Source of the DNA: Spongilla lacustris
Taxonomy: Eukaryota; Porifera; Demospongiae; Spongillida; Spongillidae
DNA length: 64,000 nucleotides
Direction of reading: 5' to 3'
NCBI GenBank assembly: GCA_949361645.1
Contig: OX442415.1
Coordinates: 9,083,254-9,147,253, forward strand
Part shown: piece after piece, positions 59,201 through 64,000 of the stretch
How positions within the stretch are numbered: the stretch's first letter is position 1
Layout: each line of letters begins with the position of its first letter
Notes under the pieces: model-generated
Database searches by the model: none
The model's input: the letters and a program-made list of their open reading frames with translations, nothing else
What the model was told of the DNA's origin: nothing
Position numbers and translations under genes: made by a program

Positions 59201-60211
59201 TAAATGCCCTCACATCACTTAAACTTAAGTTCTGTGAACTATGTTCGAATGGCATTTCTGAAGTATGCAATGCTGTTAGAGTGAACACAACATTGACTTC
59301 GATTGTTCTATCCTTGAACACAGTTGATGAACAAATTTTGGCCTATCTTAGTAAGTTGTGAAATACAGTCATCGTTTTACACTGACCCTTGCCCTGCTTT
59401 TTGTGGCTATTGTGATCTATTTGTATGGAACTAGTTAACACCCTGACATCCATATGTATCTAAAATGGCCTTTTGTTTTTCAGTCAAGCATTACATCGTG
59501 TGCATAAAAACGTTGCATGCCACTCAAAGTTCTTCCCTTGTTTGTAGGAAATGTCCTATTAGGAATTACATATTTGTTGAGCACCATAGGCTTCCACTGC
59601 TAAGGGCACACAGTTCTTCACACTTGGGATCATTTCATGCACATGTATATATTATCACTGTACACAGATACAATGTTAACAATGTTAAGAGAGAGCAAAG
59701 GCCTCACATCATTTGAGCTTGAGCTCTGTGAATCAGGTCCAGATGGTCTTTGTGAAGTGTGCTGTGCTAATGGAAAAAAAAGTTCATTGGCTTCACTTCA
59801 TCTGTCAGGAAACTCACATGTAGTCAATTTTGGTAAGTTTTAAATTATGACTATTCCAAAAATAACTGATATTGTTACATGTATATTCGCAGTTCATATT
59901 GTAGTTATAATATATGGTATTGCAATAGATAAAATACAGTAGTAGCCATGGTAATGAGCTCTCTTAGATCTGAATGTACATGTCCATGTAGTTAGATATA
60001 TAGTTACTGCTGATACTCTTGTGTGCAGTACTTTATTCCCTCCTCAGAACGTCAACTAACCAGCAACCTAATGCCTAATCATGACTCCACAAGCGGTGAT
60101 GATTTAGCGGACAAGGACCTGGACTATAACCTCTGGGTACGGGACAGCCACAATTACTCCTTTGTCTTTGGGAAACAGACAATTACTGTCAAGTATTCCA
60201 GGATGCACTAA
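40977..60211 (+). CDS. NLR immune receptor gene model (death fold - NACHT - LRR), whole span
   Basis: Exons proposed: 40977-41250, a possible unseen exon or exons, 47611-48631, 48752-48898, 49191-49793, seven LRR exons between 53647 and 59832, and 60048-60211. From 48631 onward every junction is phase 1 and the frame stays open to TGA/TAA at 60211, so this part is well supported. Cytosolic NLR proteins sense microbial or danger signals through LRRs, oligomerise through the ATP-binding NACHT, and signal through an N-terminal death-fold domain; sponges have large NLR families of this layout. The link of 40977-41250 to NACHT rests on order and strand only: phases do not join directly, so an intervening exon is needed. 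Large introns hold transposons (41424-44099, 46535-47372, 50078-52443). Confidence 0.75.
41847..42426. mobile_element. piggyBac-like MITE, hairpin structure
   Basis: TTAA (41843-41846 and 42427-42430) flanks CCCTAGCTTGAAGTG and its near inverse CACTTCAAGGG. Inversion continues far inward: GCCCATGCAACAACT, GTTGCGAGGCTACC and GGTTTTTCTTTGGAACTGTG all recur inverted. The whole 580 bases can fold as one hairpin. TTAA targets with CCC termini are the piggyBac signature. Confidence 0.82.
42829..43066 (-). CDS. Small unknown ORF inside the Harbinger-like element
   Basis: The minus-strand frame starts MASLGGKKPKPVHEREWEKY and ends VEDPGESYVLGTR, 79 residues, with mixed, protein-like composition (WYFHLTYNPWPVG). 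I recognise no family. It may be a remnant of an element protein or a captured exon. It lacks visible splice partners. Confidence 0.3.
43776..43872. repeat. Short imperfect hairpin, TAGTCTCGCA ends
   Basis: TAGTCTCGCA ... TGCGAGACTA, with an inner inverted GATAAACAATGGA/TCCATTGTTTATC. The ends resemble the TAGTCTCG family, but no 9-base duplication flanks it. Confidence 0.55.
44103..44978. other. NLR intron sequence, no gene recognised
   Basis: CAGGGCTGGCGGAAC at 44105 looks like a solitary hAT-type end; CAGGGCTGGCAGAAG at 45528 is similar. No exon could be supported. Confidence 0.4.
44979..45320. mobile_element. Hairpin MITE of about 340 bases
   Basis: TCGCGGTTTGCGAATCA (44979-44995) is inverted at 45304-45320. 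Inside, 45019-45046 (AGCATTTGTCACGAGGGATT...) is exactly inverted at 45222-45249, and GGGGTCGCTGTATTTT is inverted at about 45185. Superfamily unclear. Confidence 0.75.
45321..46534. other. NLR intron sequence, no gene recognised
   Basis: AT-rich. A direct duplication, ATGTAGCTTTGAAACATTATAC at about 46208 and 46247, is followed by AATCTGTGACTCTGTGC each time (unit about 39 bases). No exon supported. Confidence 0.5.
46535..47372. mobile_element. TIR element (ACCGGT-rich) with 6-base flanking repeat
   Basis: GTAAGGCTTGAAACC (46535-46549) is exactly inverted at 47358-47372. TGCCAT flanks both ends (46529-46534 and 47373-47378). Subterminal zones carry many AACCGGTT/ACCGGT words (46568-46645 and 47210-47355). 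A second element (46729-46933) and a 150-base hairpin with ATAGAGGAGTT ends (47052-47201) lie inside it. Confidence 0.78.
46729..46933. mobile_element. hAT MITE with perfect TIR and 8-base TSD, nested
   Basis: CAGGGCCGGTGAGAG (46729-46743) is exactly inverted at 46919-46933. CCTCGGGC is duplicated at 46721-46728 and 46934-46941. These are textbook hAT features. G and C runs lie just inside. It is inserted within the 46535-47372 element. Confidence 0.93.
47611..48631 (+). CDS. NACHT domain exon of the NLR gene
   Basis: The frame opens near 47491, but the likely acceptor is at 47609-47610 (gtcccacag), giving GVRQYAEYLRSVYNRKPCGD; LRSVYNRKP is the usual pre-NACHT motif of invertebrate NLRs. Walker A is GIPGIGKST at about 47949-47975. 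Walker B is MMVLDGYDEL at about 48168-48197. VLVSTRSSA follows as sensor 1, then a winged-helix-like part (EEIQQYVDGALEH, GLMYVPINCAIVAQVF, TEVYQLLVKTVLKRHEE). It ends AAKRP at a phase-1 donor (48632 gtaagt). A 69-base segment, 47830-47898, has gtaggt...ttccag borders and keeps the frame, so it may be an intron; removing it joins RRSIEIGQ to VGMLANGERA just before Walker A, a more usual spacing. No lesion seen. Confidence 0.9.
48752..48898 (+). CDS. Post-NACHT helical exon of the NLR gene
   Basis: 147 bases, phase 1 to phase 1. Reads KKPSSGFPWLGNVSEETISQ, then LLVLAKLAYDGTKEDRLIFH and GGALETLG. The LAKLAYDG..ED.LIF pattern is the helical segment that follows NACHT in many invertebrate NLRs. 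Borders are ttcacag and gtaagg. Confidence 0.85.
49191..49793 (+). CDS. NLR exon: end of NACHT-associated helical region
   Basis: 603 bases (201 codons), phase 1 to phase 1. It contains YHFIHKTVQEFMAALYVSSL, the conserved F.H.T.QEF.AA motif that closes the NACHT-associated region. A helical stretch leading to the LRRs follows (LAGLTKLQ, VESLHWLFEAHDPDLIQRC, DCYVVGYCIANS). The donor at 49794 (gtttgt) is a little weak, but its phase fits the first LRR exon exactly. No stop within. Confidence 0.88.
50780..50990. repeat. Minisatellite, about 24-base unit
   Basis: About eight copies of AACATGGTTCTGGCACAAGG with GTTA or GAAA joins. It shades into related GGGAACATGGGTGTGATG units up to about 51070. 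Confidence 0.92.
51258..51550 (+). pseudogene. Captured protein tyrosine phosphatase exons, copy 1
   Basis: The first exon ends SDYISANYID (to 51348), the PTP motif SDYINANYID. The second (51420-51550) reads GFQQKRTYIATQRPLPSTTY, then damaged DFW-like sequence, and finally MLTNLVEKTR before gtgagt. These are consecutive N-terminal motifs of a PTP catalytic domain; the HCxxGxxR active-site motif is absent. Eight or so bases around DFLKML are missing, and a GCATGCATG duplication puts MLTNLVEKTR out of frame with WEQNS. Dead fragment within the CACTA element. Confidence 0.8.
51333..52120. repeat. Tandem duplication, 394-base unit, two copies
   Basis: Unit 1 is 51333-51726 and unit 2 is 51727-about 52120. 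Both start at AACTACATAGATGTGAGTAC and end at AATGAAAACAGACATAGCCTGG. They contain the PTP exon pair with its intron. Confidence 0.92.
51727..51949 (+). pseudogene. Captured protein tyrosine phosphatase exons, copy 2
   Basis: Tandem copy of copy 1, offset 394 bases. NYID precedes gtgagt near 51742. The exon 51811-51949 keeps QYDFLKMLWEQNS, lost in copy 1, but has one extra C after TYIA that shifts frame. It shares the GCATGCATG duplication before MLTNLVEKTR. Confidence 0.8.
52444..53646. other. NLR intron, no gene recognised
   Basis: AT-rich intron between the CACTA element and the first LRR exon. CCAGAGATCATATATAGA at about 53308 resembles CAGAGATCATATATAGA at 44329, a short dispersed repeat. 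Confidence 0.4.
53647..53814 (+). CDS. NLR exon, LRR unit 1
   Basis: 168 bases, 56 residues, phase 1 to phase 1, acacag and gtacgt borders. MLRENKVLTSLGLVNCGLGT and GMNTTLTSLDLSANMFDNKS form two ribonuclease-inhibitor-type LRRs. The frame continues directly from the exon ending at 49793. Confidence 0.9.
55203..55370 (+). CDS. NLR exon, LRR unit 2
   Basis: 168 bases, phase 1 to 1. MLRENKVLTILGLQFCELDP and MNTTLTSLDLSENTIDDQSI. Borders acacag and gtaagt. Confidence 0.9.
56534..56695 (+). CDS. NLR exon, LRR unit 3
   Basis: 162 bases, phase 1 to 1, two codons shorter in the middle (VGTTITSLDL in place of VGMNTTLTSLDL). MLKENKVLMSLELRGCGLDP. Borders acacag and gtaaga. Confidence 0.9.
57361..57531 (+). 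CDS. NLR exon, LRR unit 4
   Basis: 171 bases, one codon longer, phase 1 to 1. KMFTSLRLGECGLSPEGLCA and MSTLTSIDLSKNKFDKQSIT. Borders atacag and gtaagt. Confidence 0.9.
57850..58017 (+). CDS. NLR exon, LRR unit 5
   Basis: 168 bases, phase 1 to 1. MLRKSKVLKSLGLMDCGIGP and MNATLTSLDLSKNMLCDPSI. Borders atacag and gtaagt. Confidence 0.9.
59183..59350 (+). CDS. NLR exon, LRR unit 6
   Basis: 168 bases, phase 1 to 1. MLREINALTSLKLKFCELCS and VNTTLTSIVLSLNTVDEQIL. More diverged than units 1-5. Borders atacag and gtaagt. Confidence 0.88.
59668..59832 (+). CDS. NLR exon, LRR unit 7
   Basis: 165 bases, phase 1 to 1. MLRESKGLTSFELELCESGP and KKSSLASLHLSGNSHVVNFG. It is the most diverged unit, as usual for a C-terminal cap. 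Borders acacag and gtaagt. Confidence 0.87.
60048..60211 (+). CDS. NLR terminal exon
   Basis: After a ctcag acceptor, in phase with unit 7: ERQLTSNLMPNHDSTSGDDL, ADKDLDYNLWVRDSHNYSFV, FGKQTITVKYSRMH, stop. The tail is acidic and then ends with an aromatic/basic stretch. I recognise no domain. Confidence 0.7.
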
Positions 60212-60660
60212 CCCTTACAAAAGACATGGGAACAATGCTTTACATCCTTTTATGATTGTTTACAGAGAAAATGTGAGATGAAGTGAAGTTGCATGCATGC
60301 TGGTTACACACAACCGCAACTATTTTTTTGTTTTAATACTCATCAATTTAGGAAGTGTATCATTAATTGTCCATTCAAATTAGTTGTTTTATCAGGCTAC
60401 TGCTAAGTGCATGTACTCAACATGTAGTTTCTCCACAGTGGGTGTGGTTAGGAAAACTACCTTCAGTGACCAGCTGTTCCTAGTTGAGGTCACACCTCCT
60501 GGATGACCACATAACCTAGTCAGCAGCTATTTAACTGACAATATTTTGTTGGTAATTCGTGAATGGTTTCGTTCATAGCCAGCTGACCCACCTAATCGGC
60601 AACCCAATAAAGACAATCCAAGTGTACATAGTACTGAATCCACACACCCAAACACGACCA
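60212..60660. other. Region downstream of the NLR stop
   Basis: Should contain the NLR 3' UTR. AATAAA occurs at about 60606, a possible polyadenylation signal. No exon recognised. Confidence 0.4.
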
Positions 60661-60665
60661 CATAC

Positions 60666-60905
60666 CTTGGCGGAAGAGGGGACCACATGGTGACATGGCC
60701 ACTTCCCTCCAGGAGGTGCCTAGTAATGTCCTTACCAGAAGGACTTCACAAAGAGGCTAGTCACTTCATAAAGCACATGGCCACTGCTCTGTCTTTCAAG
60801 TGGGACAAAGCCTATTCCATCACCAGTAGCTACATCAGATCACGGCTCACTTTTGCAGGGGTTCGAGCAGCCACGAGCCTCTGTCTTCTGCAAATGTGTA
60901 GCTTA
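60666..60905 (+). pseudogene. Retrotransposon-associated C-terminal relic
   Basis: The frame reads TYLGGRGDHMVTWPLPSRRC, EASHFIKHMATALSFKWDKA, YSITSSYIRSRLTFAGVRAA. The order HFI..MA..L..KW.K.YS...Y.R.RL......RA resembles the last segment of non-LTR retrotransposon proteins in marine invertebrates. It is short, has no reverse transcriptase motif, and ends in a stop soon after. The family call is tentative. Confidence 0.4.
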
Positions 60906-63687
60906 TTTGCAGGTGGAGAGACAATGGGCCCAGCCAACTTCAGCTGGATCTAATTAAACAACATCAAGCACATTAAATCTATCCACAAATGGTCTAGCTG
61001 AATGCTCTAAACACCATTGAGAGTAGCCAAGAGATAGTACTGAACTACCAAAACGCTAGACACCCTACCATAGAAGCACCACGTGCAACTTCAATGATGG
61101 TGAGGGTCCTACAATGTAGCCTCTTGGAGCCAGGCTAGAGGCACTCAGTATCTAAGAATATCACTCAATAGGTAATATCAAGGTCTGCAACTACATAAAT
61201 CTGCTGACTAGGTAGACATGCCATAACGTTGATGATGAATGTCCACTGTAGGATATAAAAGTAAAAAAACTCTTTGGTACTATGGTCGAACTGCATACAG
61301 AACAGCCGGACTGCATGAGTATGAAGTTTATTAATTACGAAAGTAAAAATTATTTACTTACAACAATTAACTGGCATTAGCAACGCCCTAGTGGTGGCTA
61401 AAGGCAAAATCTGTTAATATACCATAACCTTGATAAAGACAAGTAAAGTCCTGGTCGAACTGGAACACCTCAGATGACAGGTCCCTGGTTAGAGAAGCAA
61501 ACCTTTTAACATCCCTTGATGCACTGTAATTTGCCAATGAGCTACTTAAAACATATGCAAAGAACCATAGGTGGCTCTATAGGGTACCATGGCTCCCCTC
61601 TTGTGGCACCCCCCTCCCCTATATTATATTTACAAGGAGATTGAGGCATATACCTACCACACACCTGATAAGTGCCCTAGCTCAGCAAAAATAACAAAGT
61701 CTGTGGCTTTATTGTCCTAAAAATTTAACTGTCCATGCATGGAACCTACATGTATAATGAAAAATAAAGATCTTTAGTTTTGTATCACCACATAGTCAAA
61801 GCATGGTTCAGTTATATTTATGGCAGGTGTAATGAGCCTACAAATGGACATTTCCAGTGTTGCATGTTATGCAAGGGCTCAATACCATTGAGAAGGTAAA
61901 CAAAGGGGTGTACATGCAACCCCACAAAACCACAATAAAAAAAGCGGCCAGCAGGGCCAGCTATAGCTAGAGGTCATGGTCATCATAGGGGCTGAAGCTT
62001 CAACTGTATAAGTCAGATCCAGCTGGCCATGTTGGAGAGTATGGGCATTCATCATGCAGCACAAAAGTCTGTGGCTTTTGAGCTCTGACAACATAAAAAT
62101 CACTCCAGGCTGTGTACATGTACTTTAACCATCCATGCATAGTCAAAGCAAGGTTCAGTTATATTTTATGGCAGGTTGCAATTTGCAGACATTTCTAGTG
62201 TTGCAAGTTATGCATATCATCTGAAGGGAGATAAAATATTAATTCAAAATGGCTGCCAGCAGGGCCAGCTAGAGGTCATGGTCACCATATATAGGAACTG
62301 AAGCTTCACCAAGACATCATTTATTATTGTCTGCATGACTCAGATCAGTCCAATGTAATGAGGAGAAGGAAACGTTTTGATGAGTACACACATTCACATT
62401 GGTGACTACATGTGGAAGATTGGATGCCACTCATCCTTGCTCCTCCACACTCCACAGGGCACATTGGCACTTTCTTGACCTTATCTCGGTTGCTGGTCAG
62501 GCTGAGGTTTGGCTAGGTGCATGTTATGCTAGGATCTCAACACCAATGAAGGTAAACAAAGGGGTGTACATGTACATGTATGTAGATAAACTAAACCCCA
62601 CACAAAACCAACAGTATAAATTCATGCCTTGAACATACATGTAGACAAGTACCAGTTGAAAACATCTATGTGGCCTTGGGGGTGGGGATCTTTAGCAATT
62701 GATAGAGATCTTCATCTACATGTAGCTTATATGCAGATGGAGAGACAATGGGCCCCAGCCAACTTCAGCTGGATCTAATTAAGCACATTCAAATGGTCCA
62801 GCTGAAAGTTCTAAAACACCATTGAGAGTATCCAAGAGATAGTACTGAACTACCAAAGTGCTAGACACTCTACCACAGAAGCAACACCCGCAACTGCAAC
62901 TGCATAATGTAGTTTTGATATCGCAAACTGAGTTAGGAGGTTGCAGGCCTGGTCATTCTTGGTGGCAACCTGCAAGAGTACTTGCCAACAATTCATACCG
63001 AGTGGAGACAGATACGAATTATGCAATGTAACATAACGGTATCTTCATAACTGGTATGGCAAATACTATCTCTGGCAAATGCGACCAGTAGACTTTCAAA
63101 TAGTACGTATCTGGACCACAAGATTGCATGTATTTTAACCTACATGTACTCCAGTCATTCGTTTTACATTTCTATTCCAGAAATATCTATTCATGTCTGA
63201 TGTGTAACACTATAAAAGCTAATGTGTAACACAAATTGGTAACCATGACAACTTACAGTTGAAACCTTAGATATTAGAGTAAGATGTAAAGGTCTTGTAA
63301 GCTTCATGCAGCTCTCAGATTTTCACCACATTTCAAATTCAAATCACATAATAAGAATCATGCAACACAGCAAAAAATTATTTACTTAACATGGAGCAAC
63401 GTCCTAGCTCACCTACCAAAGAGTTTTTAATAATTAAATACTACAGTGGACATTCATCATCAATGTTATGGCGAGTCCACAGATTTAGCCTTTAGTTACC
63501 ATGCCAGGATTATTGTTCACACAATGCAACATGTACCATGATCGAACTGCATGCAGAACAGCCGGACTGGGTATGAGCAGAAATATACAGGCCATAACCG
63601 GTTAACCGTGATATGATATCGACAATTACAAGTTAATTAAAGTCCAGTGAACGGCCGGGCTGGGTACGAGGTTTTTAAAAAGAAAAC
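60906..63687. repeat. Diverged duplicated blocks, direct and inverted
   Basis: AGACAATGGGCCCAGCCAAC at about 60921 recurs at about 62744 with the following 150 bases (GATAGTACTGAACTACCAAA). GTTCAGTTATATTTATGGCA at 61805 recurs near 62153. AAACAAAGGGGTGTACATG occurs near 61901 and 62554. GAACTGCAT.CAGAACAGCCGGACTG occurs near 61287 and 63543. CAACGTTATGGC-type sequence is inverted between about 61225 and 63460. No gene is supported here; it looks like an old rearranged repeat. Confidence 0.6.
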
Positions 63688-63908
63688 ATGGCAGATGAAC
63701 CTGATGCAAAGAGGCAGAAGCTAAACGATCACGTGGACGACCAGCTGTCCGCATTGCGCACGGACCAGGCCGCGGATGTAGTAGCGACGGGACCGACGGA
63801 GGGAGTGGATTCAGAGGAAGTGGATGAAGATGGACGAGCGGTCTGCGAGGAGGAAGCGGATGTGGGTATCGAACAGTACCTGAGCTCCTCGCACAAAGGG
63901 TCTACTCG
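63688..63908 (+). CDS. PUS7: PUS7 pseudouridine synthase, third copy, first exon (partial gene)
   Basis: ATG at 63688 gives MADEPDAKRQKLNDHVDDQL, then an acidic linker (EGVDSEEVDEDGRAVCEEEA) and DVGIEQYLSSSHKG, which corresponds to the segment just before the TruD core in PUS7. A donor is likely near 63898-63900 (aaagg/gtctac), though it is not a strong one. The first 105 bases differ at only three positions from the exon at 34795, so the duplication is recent. This exon has no lesion, so this is probably the working gene, continuing right of the window. Confidence 0.75.
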
Positions 63909-64000
63909 AATATCTATGCTATAATATGTGAATGGCACGTGACTAGCCCGTGTGCATGGTTACGTATACAATATACTCACGCAACTGAAGGAGATGTAGA

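Overview
This is a window of animal nuclear DNA, most likely from a sponge (probably a demosponge). The evidence is a NACHT-LRR (NLR) immune-receptor gene, introns as short as 54-69 bases with GT..AG ends, single-exon LRR units, and an intergenic landscape rich in DNA transposons, CA/TG microsatellites and ACATGTA-like words. The organism call is inference; a cnidarian or other marine invertebrate is not excluded. There is a 200-base assembly gap at 33537-33736.

Layout. (1) 1-614, minus strand: the first two exons of a sugar transporter of the SLC2/MFS family that runs off the left edge. (2) 2929-17107: one apparent 14.2 kb hAT-type element, with 14-base terminal inverted repeats (TIRs) and a perfect 8-base target-site duplication (TSD). 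It is filled with later insertions: an 11.8 kb cluster of inverted repeat arms (3093-14892) and a second hAT-like element (15100-16323). (3) 17637-20289: a cluster of nested copies of a Mutator-like non-autonomous family with 9-base TSDs. (4) 23134-29627: a TIR element holding a 5.4 kb CACTA/EnSpm element (23257-28622). The CACTA element has a frameshifted transposase on the minus strand, with phase-1 acidic microexons, and a divergent second gene on the plus strand. (5) 29760-33472: a decayed integrase gene with H2C2-like, DDE integrase, GPY/F, Ulp1 protease and PHD regions, as in Ginger-type transposons and their relatives. (6) 34001-34342: the 3' end of a non-LTR retrotransposon.

(7) 34795-40080: two tandem, broken copies of PUS7 (TruD-family pseudouridine synthase). 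A third copy with an undamaged first exon starts at 63688 and leaves the window. (8) 40977-60211, plus strand: an NLR gene of about 19 kb. It has a death-fold N-terminal exon, a NACHT exon with clear Walker A and B motifs, two post-NACHT exons, seven near-identical 56-residue LRR exons that all begin and end in phase 1, and a short terminal exon. Its introns hold a Harbinger-like element with a piggyBac-like MITE inside it, a nested pair of TIR elements, and a 2.4 kb CACTA element (50078-52443). That CACTA element carries two tandem copies of exons from a protein tyrosine phosphatase domain, a Pack-type gene capture.

Functionally the window has at most three host genes: the sugar transporter, the NLR and the PUS7 copy at the right edge. 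They are separated and invaded by at least ten distinguishable mobile elements, several nested two or three deep. The phase-1 symmetry of the LRR exons lets LRR number change without breaking the NLR frame.
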